A program made the translations under genes and the position numbers. A model generated the notes under the pieces. It saw only the letters and a list, made by a program, of their open reading frames with translations, was not told where the DNA came from and did no database searches. This document shows, piece by piece, positions 24,756 to 31,963 of a stretch of DNA of 55,957 nucleotides. This DNA comes from Pseudomonadota bacterium (GTDB lineage Bacteria; Pseudomonadota; Gammaproteobacteria; Steroidobacterales; Steroidobacteraceae), in the NCBI GenBank assembly GCA_003242685.1, contig QGVD01000017.1, positions 1-55,957 on the forward strand, written 5' to 3'. Position 1 is the stretch's first letter; every line of letters begins with the position of its first letter.

Positions 24756-25274
24756 GTGCAGTCGAGCTCGGAAGGCAACGGCAAGCGTCATCTCGTGGTG
24801 AACCGATCGGTCGCGCTCCCGGTGCGCGATCTGGAGCGCCTGCGCGCGCTGCTGCGCGGTCGGCTCGAGGCCGTGCGGGTGTATCTGGCGTACCTTCAGG
24901 AGCTCGATGAGGCACTGACGCGCGCCGAGATCATCGAGGGTGATGCTCCGCCTCGGGACGTGGTGAGCGTCGGCTCGCGCGTTCTCGTGCAGGACGTTCA
25001 TACGGGCGAACGAATCTCGTACGAGCTCGTGTTTCCTAGTGAACCTCAGCGTCAGGATGCACGGCAGGAGTCGGTCGAGCTGCCCGTGCTCGCACCGCTC
25101 GCCCTGGCGCTTCTCGGACGGCGTGAGGGAGAGCAGCTCGAGTGGCGATTCCCGCGCGGCGCGCGACTGCTCGAGATCGCCATGATCGGACGTGGCGATG
25201 CGACCGGAGCGGCCGAAGCGGCGCGAGGCGAAGACGCAACGCTGGTGGCGCCGATGGCCGCCGCATTCGGCTAG
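24756..25274 (+). CDS. Rnk/GreA-GreB C-terminal domain protein
   Basis: 172 aa from GTG at 24756, chosen because GGAGGGG lies about 6 nt upstream; ATG at 24741 is the alternative. Residues 14-60 resemble the small coiled N-terminal part of Rnk (LPVRDLERLRALLRGRLEAV). Residues 75-145 form a GreA/GreB-type C-terminal FKBP-like domain: VSVGSRVLVQDVHTGERISY, then LAPLALALLGRREGEQLEW. Such proteins bind RNA polymerase near the secondary channel; Rnk was named for an effect on nucleoside diphosphate kinase. The extra C-terminal tail is low complexity. The 24541-24755 gap shows nothing else identifiable. Confidence 0.75.
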   Translation: MQSSSEGNGKRHLVVNRSVALPVRDLERLRALLRGRLEAVRVYLAYLQELDEALTRAEIIEGDAPPRDVVSVGSRVLVQDVHTGERISYELVFPSEPQRQDARQESVELPVLAPLALALLGRREGEQLEWRFPRGARLLEIAMIGRGDATGAAEAARGEDATLVAPMAAAFG

Positions 25275-25283
25275 CCGCGCCGC

Positions 25284-26192
25284 TCAGCCGTTCAGAATCC
25301 GGCGTGCGTTCTCCCAGACCGCGAGCAGCGCCGGATGGCGGATGCGCCGCTCCAGGGAGATCGCATAGAACTGCGCCTCGACGCCGTTCGCGGGACCAAC
25401 CGTCGCGAGCCCGTACGCCTGGTGGAACTGCTCTTCGAGCACGGCGGGTACGGGCGCCACGGCGCCGCCCGCCCGCGCGAACTCCCGCAGCAGGGCATAG
25501 TCCTCGAACTCCCCGATGATGACCGGACGCACCTCGTGCCGGTCGAGCCACTGATCGAGCGCGCGCCGGATGGCCGTGTCCTCGGTCGGCAGCAGCACCG
25601 GTGCACCGTTCAGCGAGCCGGGGAACCCCTTGCGCAGCGTCTTCGCGAGCGCGGGCACCGCCATCCATACCTCCTTGCTGCTGCCGAGCGGGTGGTTGTA
25701 GGCACGGACGCTGAGGCTCGGCGCGATGGGCGAATCCGACAGGACGACGTCGATCTCGTGGATGGCGAGGTCCGCCATCAGCCGCTCGAGCGTCCCTTCC
25801 CGGCACACCAGGCGCACCGGTTGTGAAATCGAGAGCGCCGGCTGCAGCAGCCGGTGAACGATCTCCTTGGGCACTACGTCGTCGATGCCCACCACGAGGC
25901 GAAGCGGCCTGCGCGTGGGGCGCTGCTCCAGCGCGTCGAGGAGGTCGCGCCCGAGCCCGAAGATCTCGTCCGCGTAACCGTATACGAGGCGACCGACTTC
26001 GGTCGGAACGAGCGTGCGGCCGGATTTCACCAGAAGCTTCTCGCCGAGCCGTTCCTCGAGTGTCTTGAGCTGCGCGCTGATCGCCGGCGGAGACAGGTGC
26101 AGCTCCTCGCACGCGCGCGTGAGGCTGCCGTTGCGCACGACCGACCAGAAGTAGAGCAGATGCTGGTAGTTGAGCTTTCTGACGTTCGTCAT
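25284..26192 (-). CDS. nhaR: LysR-family regulator, NhaR-like
   Basis: 302 aa. The N-terminal winged HTH (KLNYQHLLYFWSVVRNGSLT, then LHLSPPAISAQLKTLEERLG) is typical of NhaR, which in enterobacteria activates the Na+/H+ antiporter gene nhaA in response to Na+. The effector domain follows (GIDDVVPKEIVHRLLQPAL, HEIDVVLSDSPIAPSLSVRA). No antiporter gene is next to it; its divergent neighbours are short reading frames and a hybrid kinase. The symbol is therefore family-based. A perfect 18-bp inverted repeat lies 13 bp upstream of the ATG. Confidence 0.82.
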   Translation of the reverse strand: MTNVRKLNYQHLLYFWSVVRNGSLTRACEELHLSPPAISAQLKTLEERLGEKLLVKSGRTLVPTEVGRLVYGYADEIFGLGRDLLDALEQRPTRRPLRLVVGIDDVVPKEIVHRLLQPALSISQPVRLVCREGTLERLMADLAIHEIDVVLSDSPIAPSLSVRAYNHPLGSSKEVWMAVPALAKTLRKGFPGSLNGAPVLLPTEDTAIRRALDQWLDRHEVRPVIIGEFEDYALLREFARAGGAVAPVPAVLEEQFHQAYGLATVGPANGVEAQFYAISLERRIRHPALLAVWENARRILNG

Positions 26193-26205
26193 TGAGTTCC
26201 AGCAG

Positions 26206-26242
26206 ATGGAAATGTATTTCCATGTAATTCTAATTGATAGAA
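26206..26242. promoter_or_regulatory. AT-rich divergent promoter region with palindromes upstream of nhaR-like gene
   Basis: A perfect inverted repeat ATGGAAAT-GT-ATTTCCAT (26206-26223) is followed by a smaller one, TTCTA-N5-TAGAA (26228-26242). The stretch is markedly AT-rich against the surrounding GC-rich sequence and sits between divergent genes, so it is a strong candidate operator for the LysR-type protein. Confidence 0.55.
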
Positions 26243-26294
26243 GTAACGAAGTCCGCTAGAAGGTGCACGCAAGCCGGCGAAGTGGAGGAGTCGA

Positions 26295-26501
26295 ATGAAG
26301 GATCCGCGCGGCGCCGCGCGTCACGGCGAGGAGCTCTACGCCGCAATCGTGCTGGAGAGCTGGCGCAGGTGTCTGCAGGCAAGGAGGAGAGATGCTGAGG
26401 CGTGGACGGAAACTGGCAAGGAGGCGCAGAGCGCGCGTGCGTGCGCTCGCACTGGTGCGTCGCGAGGTTCTCGAGAGGCTCGAGCGTCGACGGAACGGTG
26501 A
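26295..26501 (+). CDS. Possible small ORF upstream of hybrid kinase
   Basis: 68 codons starting at ATG 26295 with an excellent GTGGAGGAG site 5 nt upstream. The product (MKDPRGAARHGEELYAAIVL at its start) is hydrophilic and not recognisable. It overlaps the next small frame by 110 bp, so only one of the two may be a real protein, or this may be a leader. Low confidence. Confidence 0.28.
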   Translation: MKDPRGAARHGEELYAAIVLESWRRCLQARRRDAEAWTETGKEAQSARACARTGASRGSREARASTER

Positions 26502-26595
26502 CCGCACGCCGCACCAGCCGCGCTCGGTAGCCATCGTGTCGTCGCAGGCGGCCCAGACGTGGGTGCGCAGGCTGCTCGGGAAGCCCGCGTCGTGA
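26392..26595 (+). CDS. Possible small Arg-rich ORF coupled to hybrid kinase
   Basis: 67 codons from ATG 26392 with AAGGAGG 5 nt upstream. The stop overlaps the GTG start of the kinase gene (GTGA at 26592), the overlap style used elsewhere in this window. The product is extremely basic at its N-terminus (MLRRGRKLARRRRARVRALA) with no known domain. It could be a nucleic-acid-binding peptide or simply a translated leader that couples to the kinase. Confidence 0.35.
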   Translation: MLRRGRKLARRRRARVRALALVRREVLERLERRRNGDRTPHQPRSVAIVSSQAAQTWVRRLLGKPAS

Positions 26596-28205
26596 CGGCG
26601 ACGGCGATCGCGGCGGACCGCGCGGGGCGTGGCGCGCCGACGTCGGAGGATCTGGTCGCGGCGATCCGCGATCACGCGATTTTCACATTCGACCTCGACG
26701 GGCGGGTGACGAGCTGGAACCCTGGCGCGGAGGCGATCTTCGGCTGGTCGCGCGATGCTTTCGTGGGCCTGCCGGTCGAGCGGTTCTTCACGCCGGAGGA
26801 CCTCGCGAGCGGTCTGCATCGCCGGGTACGGAGCGCCGCCGCGAGAAGCGGCCGTTTCACTCATGAACACTGGATGTGCCGGCGCGACGGTTCGCGGTTC
26901 TTCGCCAGCGGCACCACGCACTGCATTGCCGATCCATCCGGCTTCCCGCGCGCATTCGTCACGATCGTGAGAGACCAGACGACGGCGCACCTCGTGGCTC
27001 GCGAGCGCGAGGCGCTGCTCGATGCTGAGCGGGCCGCAAGGGCACGGGCGGAGCGCGCCGATCACATGAAGGACGAGTTCCTTGCGACGCTCTCGCACGA
27101 GCTGCGCACGCCGCTCAACGCCGTGCTCGGCTGGGCGCAGATTCTTGGCCGCAGTGCACCGCCTGATTCACAGATCCAGCGCGGACTGCAGATCATCGAG
27201 CGCAACGCGCGGGCGCAGGCGGAGCTCATCGGGGATCTGCTCGAGACGAACCGCATCCTTTCCGGCAAGGTGCACCTGGACATCGCGCCCGTGGAGATCC
27301 CGTCGGTGATCCACGCGGCGATCGTTTCCCTGAAGCCGAGAGCGGAGTCGAAGGGTGTCGTGCTCGAGGCCACCGTGGCTCCGGACCTCCCCGTCATCCG
27401 TGGGGATTCGAGCCGGTTGCAGCAGGTGCTCTGGAACCTGCTGTCGAACGCGGTGAAGTTCACATCGCAGGGCGGCCACGTGCGCGTCTGTGCGTGGCTG
27501 GAAGGCGAGAGCGTCTGCATCGCAGTGGCCGACACGGGACAGGGCATCGCGCCGGAGTGTCTGCCGCGCCTGTTCGACCGCTACCGTCAGACGGGCGGTC
27601 CGAAAGCTTCGGGCAGGGGTCTGGGGCTCGGACTTGCACTCGTCAAGCAGCTCGTCGAGCTTCACGGTGGCTCCGTTCGGGCCGAGAGTGCCGGCGTGGG
27701 GCTCGGTGCGACGTTCACTGTCCGGCTGCCTCTCGAGGCGCCCGGGACGGGCGAAGAGTCGCTGCGGCGTGGCCATGTCGACCGGGCGACGCCTGCTCCC
27801 GATCGCGATCTTCTCGCGGGAACGCGTGTGCTCGCCGTGGACGACGACGAAGATACGCGCGAGCTCGTCCGCCGGGTGCTCGAGGAATTCGGCGCATCGG
27901 TGAGCTCCGCTGCGTCCGGACCGGAAGCCCTCGAGGTCTTCGTCGTTGGCGAGTTCGACGTGCTCGTCAGTGACATCAGCATGGCACCGATGAACGGTTA
28001 CGAGCTGATCCGCGCGATCCGCGAGCACGAAGCTCCCGATGGCCGGCGACTTCCGGCGCTGGCAGTGACGGCGCTGGCGCGCGACGAGGATCGTGCGCGG
28101 GCGCGTCAGGCAGGCTTCCAGGCGTGTGTCTCCAAGCCGGTAGATCCCTATGAGCTCGTTCGCATGGTCCGGATGACGGTCGACTGCGCTTCCCGGGAAG
28201 GATGA
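26592..28205 (+). CDS. PAS-domain hybrid sensor histidine kinase/response regulator
   Basis: 537 aa from GTG 26592; the exact start is uncertain. Domain order: PAS (about 19-130, FDLDGRVTSWNPGAEAIFGW), short coiled coil, HisKA with H169 (FLATLSHELRTPLNAVLGWA), HATPase with N box (WNLLSNAVKFT), G1 (ADTGQGIAPE) and G2 (GRGLGLGLALVK), then a C-terminal receiver with acidic DDDED and phosphoacceptor D461 (VLVSDISM). No membrane segments, so it is a cytosolic sensor. The signal is unknown. The receiver probably feeds a phosphorelay or tunes the kinase; no Hpt or cognate regulator lies alongside. Confidence 0.9.
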   Translation: MTATAIAADRAGRGAPTSEDLVAAIRDHAIFTFDLDGRVTSWNPGAEAIFGWSRDAFVGLPVERFFTPEDLASGLHRRVRSAAARSGRFTHEHWMCRRDGSRFFASGTTHCIADPSGFPRAFVTIVRDQTTAHLVAREREALLDAERAARARAERADHMKDEFLATLSHELRTPLNAVLGWAQILGRSAPPDSQIQRGLQIIERNARAQAELIGDLLETNRILSGKVHLDIAPVEIPSVIHAAIVSLKPRAESKGVVLEATVAPDLPVIRGDSSRLQQVLWNLLSNAVKFTSQGGHVRVCAWLEGESVCIAVADTGQGIAPECLPRLFDRYRQTGGPKASGRGLGLGLALVKQLVELHGGSVRAESAGVGLGATFTVRLPLEAPGTGEESLRRGHVDRATPAPDRDLLAGTRVLAVDDDEDTRELVRRVLEEFGASVSSAASGPEALEVFVVGEFDVLVSDISMAPMNGYELIRAIREHEAPDGRRLPALAVTALARDEDRARARQAGFQACVSKPVDPYELVRMVRMTVDCASREG

Positions 28206-28213
28206 GTACCATC

Positions 28214-28242
28214 CCGGCTCCGGGGGAACAGTTCGGAGCCGG
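28214..28242 (+). promoter_or_regulatory. Hairpin enclosing the ribosome binding site of the next gene
   Basis: A perfect 9-bp inverted repeat (CCGGCTCCG/CGGAGCCGG, 11-nt loop) lies between the kinase stop and the hydrolase ATG at 28246. The right arm contains CGGAG, the only Shine-Dalgarno-like element, 7 nt before the ATG. It may act as a terminator for the kinase or mask translation of the hydrolase. Confidence 0.5.
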
Positions 28243-28245
28243 ATC

Positions 28246-29472
28246 ATGAGACGACAGCCGAGTGGCGTCCTTTACCTGGTACTGCTGCTGGCGACTGCGG
28301 GCAGCGCGTTCGCCTATCCGCCTCCACCGCCGGATCCCGCCGACCCGCCTTCGAGCGTTCCGCCGGCAATCCAGCAGCTGCGGCGCGAGATGCTCGACCC
28401 GGGCGTCAACGTCCTCACGTTCCGCAGCATGGACCGGATCTTCACCACGCGGACGGTACCGCGCGCCGGCCCGGTCTGGAAGATGCCGCGCGCGGACCGT
28501 GCGCTCGACTTCACGTATGAGTTCCGTAGCGAGCGGTACACGCCGGAGCAGTTCCTGGAGCGGACCTACACCAATGCGCTCCTCGTGATGAAGGACGGGC
28601 GCATCGTCGCGGAGGTCTACCGCAACAACACCGACGAGCGCACGAGATTCATCGGCTGGTCGATGACGAAGTCGATCACTTCGATTCTGATCGGCTGTGC
28701 GCTCGCCGAGCGGCGCATCGAATCGCTCGACGATCCCGTCACGCGCTATCTGCCGGAGCTTGCGGGAGGCGGCTACGACGGAGTCACGATCCGTCAGATC
28801 CTGCAGATGCGCTCGGGCGTGGATTATGAAGAGCGCTACGACTTCGAGAATCCGGGAGTCGCGGCGCGCAATCACGAGCGCGCACTGGTGCGCAACGTCG
28901 CACGCTTCGCGGATGTGGCGCGCACGATCGGACGTGCGCATCCGCCCGGCACGGTGTGGGCCTACAAGACGCTCGACACCGCCGTGCTCGGCTGGCTGCT
29001 CGAGAAGGTGACGGGCGGTACGGTGAGTGCCTACACGGCGAAGTGCCTCTGGGAGCCGCTCGGCGCGGAAGCCGACGGCTTCTACATCATGGACGGTCCG
29101 CCCGGCGAAGGGCGCGAGTTCAGCGGCGCCGGCTTCAATGCGACGCTGCGCGATTACGCCCGCATCGGTCAGATGATGCTCGAGGGTGGCGTGGCCGACG
29201 GACGGCGCATCGTGTCGGAAGAGTGGGTTCGTGAGTCAACGCGGCCGGCTGAACCAAAGGGGCCCTGGCCCGGCTACGGGTATCAGTGGTGGCTGGTCGA
29301 CGGAACGGCTGCGTTCCAGGCGATCGGACTGCAGGGGCAGTACATCTATGTGGACCCGGCGAGTCGGACGGTCATCGTGAAGCTGAGCCACTTCCCGCCG
29401 GGCGACAATCGGGCGCTGGAAGAGGAGACCGCCGCATTCTTCGCCGCGGCATCCGCGTGGAATCCCGGCTGA
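28246..29472 (+). CDS. Exported class C beta-lactamase-fold serine hydrolase
   Basis: 408 aa with a Sec signal (residues 1-23), then a proline-rich start to the mature protein. The catalytic SxxK is S139-M-T-K142 (FIGWSMTKSITSILIG). The second motif is probably YKT within GTVWAYKTLDTAVLGWLLEK, where many relatives have YxN or YSS. The general layout resembles 6-aminohexanoate-dimer hydrolase/EstB-type esterases rather than true AmpC. Periplasmic; the substrate, an ester or amide, is unknown. Confidence 0.88.
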   Translation: MRRQPSGVLYLVLLLATAGSAFAYPPPPPDPADPPSSVPPAIQQLRREMLDPGVNVLTFRSMDRIFTTRTVPRAGPVWKMPRADRALDFTYEFRSERYTPEQFLERTYTNALLVMKDGRIVAEVYRNNTDERTRFIGWSMTKSITSILIGCALAERRIESLDDPVTRYLPELAGGGYDGVTIRQILQMRSGVDYEERYDFENPGVAARNHERALVRNVARFADVARTIGRAHPPGTVWAYKTLDTAVLGWLLEKVTGGTVSAYTAKCLWEPLGAEADGFYIMDGPPGEGREFSGAGFNATLRDYARIGQMMLEGGVADGRRIVSEEWVRESTRPAEPKGPWPGYGYQWWLVDGTAAFQAIGLQGQYIYVDPASRTVIVKLSHFPPGDNRALEEETAAFFAAASAWNPG

Positions 29473-29508
29473 TGTCCGCGACGGCGCCGCGATCGCCGCC
29501 CGTGCGGC

Positions 29509-29796
29509 CTACTGTGTCACGTGCCAGCTGACTTCGAACTGCTCGCCCGGCGCAACCTGCTTGAGATGGCGGGTGACCACCTCCTGCAGCCGCTCGAGGG
29601 TCGCGGCGTCCTCGGCCTCGAGTCGCATCTCGAGCCGCTCGGCATCGGCGCGCAGCGAGCACGGCGCCCCGGGAAACTCGATGCGGGCGCGGTCGGCCTC
29701 CTGGTGCACGGCGACGCGATGCGCGAAATGCTTGCACAGGCGTCCCATGTAGCGGGCCGGGGTTGAAATGGAAACACTGGCTTCTGCAGTCAACAT
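29509..29796 (-). CDS. DUF2218 domain protein
   Basis: 95 aa from ATG 29796. The sequence fits the DUF2218 pattern: a conserved RYMGRLCKHFAHRVAV segment, hydrophobic LRADAERLEMRLEAED, and the C-terminal EQFEVSWHV. Family members are small cytosolic proteins, sometimes near siderophore or metal genes, with unknown role. It converges with the upstream hydrolase. The 201 bp to the next gene (29797-29997) show no identifiable feature. Confidence 0.82.
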   Translation of the reverse strand: MLTAEASVSISTPARYMGRLCKHFAHRVAVHQEADRARIEFPGAPCSLRADAERLEMRLEAEDAATLERLQEVVTRHLKQVAPGEQFEVSWHVTQ

Positions 29797-29997
29797 GATG
29801 ATCTCGTGGCGTTCCTTGTCAGGCCACCTGAAGGGAATCCGGGGAGCGTGCACCGGAGTCGGCGAATCGTAGCACCGGCGATGAGCGCTGCGGACTTGCG
29901 CGCTCGAGCGTTGCCGACGCGGTTCGGGCGCGCGTTGACGCTTTCGACAATCGACGGGTCCTTCGGGTTCCGATAGACACCTCAACCGCGAGCCCGC

Positions 29998-31818
29998 TCA
30001 CCACCCCGAAAGCGAAATGGCGGGTTCGCCGGCCAGCCTCTGGCGCACGTGCTGGCCGAGCTGGTCGGCGAAGCTCCCGCGCGTGCTGACGGCGACGTTC
30101 ACGAGCACGACGCCCGCATAGTTCTCCTTCGGGTTGAAGAACGCGTAGCTCGAGTAGCCGCCCGTGCCGCCGTTGTGCCAGTACGTGCCGGTGCGTGCGT
30201 CGTAGAGCCACGCATACGCGATGCTTCCTCCCGGACCGATCTCGGCCTGGAGCTGCTGCGAGCGCCGGATGGCGGCCGGAAGCGTGCGTGCGTAGCGATC
30301 GCGCCTGCTCCCGCCGGCCGATTCGGGTCGGAGATTCGCCTCGAGAAACTTCAGCAGGTCTACGGCCGTCGATCGCAGTGCACCTGCACCTGCAAGAGCA
30401 TCGAACTCCCAGGGCTGAACGGCGCGAAGGTCCGCCGAGTAGGCCGGCATGAAGCGGCGATGCTGATCGGCCGACAGCGCGATCGCGGTGTCGTTCATCC
30501 CGAGCGGTTCCAGCACGTACTTCTTCAGCGCGTCCGCATAGCCGGTTCCGGCGCGCAGGGCGAGCGCGTGCCCCAGAAGCCCAAGACCCAGATTGCTGTA
30601 GAGGAACTGCGGCTTCTCGGGCCGTGCGAGGCCGTGCTGCGCAAGGAGCTGGTACAGGTTGTCCGCGCGGTACTCGGCATACGGGTTCGCCATGTCGGAC
30701 GGCGCGAAGTTGCCCGGCAGACGCGGCAGACCCGAACGCTGGGTGACGAGATCGAGAAGAGTGATCTCCGCGCCTGCAGGCTTCGCAACGATTCCGGTGG
30801 GCAGGAGCTCGCGTACCGGAGTCTCCGGTTTCACCTGGCCGTGCTCGACCATCTGGGCCATCAGCAGGCCCGTGAACGTCTTGGTGATGGAACCGATCTC
30901 GAACACCGAATCGGGCCACGCGGTCCCGAATCCGAAGACGCTGCGTTCTCCGTTGCGCACGACGGCAACTGCAACACCCGTCGGCTTGCCGGGAGCGAGC
31001 AGGCCGCTCGTGAACGTCTTCTCGAGATCCCGGCGCAGGACGGCCTGCATGTCGGCAGGGCGCACCGGATCGATGGCGGGGTCGAAGGTCACGGGCGTCG
31101 GGAGAGCCGGACGGATGCGTTCCGACTGACGCGTGAAGCTCAACGGCGTCGAAGCCGACGCGCCGCTGGCGGTCTGAGTCCAGGTTCCCTCCAGCGACCG
31201 TCCATCGGCAGAGAGCTTCCCTTTCCACTTCGACTGCACCGACGGCACTTCGAACTCGAGCTCGCCGTTCGAAAAGCTGACGTTCGCGCAGGCGAGCTCG
31301 AAGACATTGAGATCCGGGCTGTCAACGAAGCAGGACTGCTTGCCTTCGGCATCGCTGCGGACGATGAGCTGTGTGCGGACGTTCTGTCCCTGGAACTGCG
31401 AGGTCCCGAGCCAGATGCCATCGACTGCCGAAGGCGCGGACGCGGGCAGGAACGTGTCGCGCCTGAAATCGAGCGGCATCGACACGCCCTGCAACCAGGT
31501 GCCGGAGAGTGTGGCACCGCCGTCACCGACGGTGCCCTTCCACGTGCCGCTGACCGAAGGCACCCTGAATGAGAGCGTGCGACCGTCGAGCACGAAGTCG
31601 GCGCAGGGAAGGCCGAACGCCCCCTGATTGGGACTGTCGAGCCTGCAGGTGAGTGCCCCGTCCGCAGCAGCCTCGATATGAAGCCGGAGGCTCAGAGGCC
31701 CGAGCGATCCGACATATTCACCGGTCGCCGGTGCTTCCTGTGCCCTAACGCCGAGCGCGACGCACACGAAGAGCAGCGTACCGGCGAAGGCCGTGCGACG
31801 GACGGTCTTTCTCGTCAT
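29998..31818 (-). CDS. Exported beta-lactamase-fold hydrolase with duplicated N-terminal domain
   Basis: 606 aa from ATG 31818, which has GGGAG upstream and yields a signal peptide ending GVRAQ. Residues about 34-125 and 132-232 are two copies of one beta-rich domain; compare CRLDSPNQGAFGLPCADFVL with CFVDSPDLNVFELACANVSF. The C-terminal half is a serine beta-lactamase/DD-peptidase fold with S310-I-T-K313 (IGSITKTFTG), YSN (LYSNLGLGLLG) and the HNGGTGGYSS box, so all three active-site motifs are intact. It would act in the periplasm on an ester or peptide. It is divergent from the PQQ alcohol dehydrogenase gene. Confidence 0.9.
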   Translation of the reverse strand: MTRKTVRRTAFAGTLLFVCVALGVRAQEAPATGEYVGSLGPLSLRLHIEAAADGALTCRLDSPNQGAFGLPCADFVLDGRTLSFRVPSVSGTWKGTVGDGGATLSGTWLQGVSMPLDFRRDTFLPASAPSAVDGIWLGTSQFQGQNVRTQLIVRSDAEGKQSCFVDSPDLNVFELACANVSFSNGELEFEVPSVQSKWKGKLSADGRSLEGTWTQTASGASASTPLSFTRQSERIRPALPTPVTFDPAIDPVRPADMQAVLRRDLEKTFTSGLLAPGKPTGVAVAVVRNGERSVFGFGTAWPDSVFEIGSITKTFTGLLMAQMVEHGQVKPETPVRELLPTGIVAKPAGAEITLLDLVTQRSGLPRLPGNFAPSDMANPYAEYRADNLYQLLAQHGLARPEKPQFLYSNLGLGLLGHALALRAGTGYADALKKYVLEPLGMNDTAIALSADQHRRFMPAYSADLRAVQPWEFDALAGAGALRSTAVDLLKFLEANLRPESAGGSRRDRYARTLPAAIRRSQQLQAEIGPGGSIAYAWLYDARTGTYWHNGGTGGYSSYAFFNPKENYAGVVLVNVAVSTRGSFADQLGQHVRQRLAGEPAISLSGW

Positions 31819-31963
31819 GTCTTCACTCCCGAAGCCCGAACGCACATCCGGCTTCGTCCGCCGGAATGGTCGAGCAAACGGAGGAGCGGGGCAACGCGTG
31901 CGACATCGACAGAGAGCTCCGCCCTGCGGTACGGTTCGCCCCGAAGTGGGGGAACGCCTCGAT

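Noticed and set aside
30049..31572. Plus-strand frame of about 500 codons opposite the duplicated-domain hydrolase
   Set aside because: Antisense shadow with no motif, while the minus strand carries intact SxxK, YSN and HNGG boxes.
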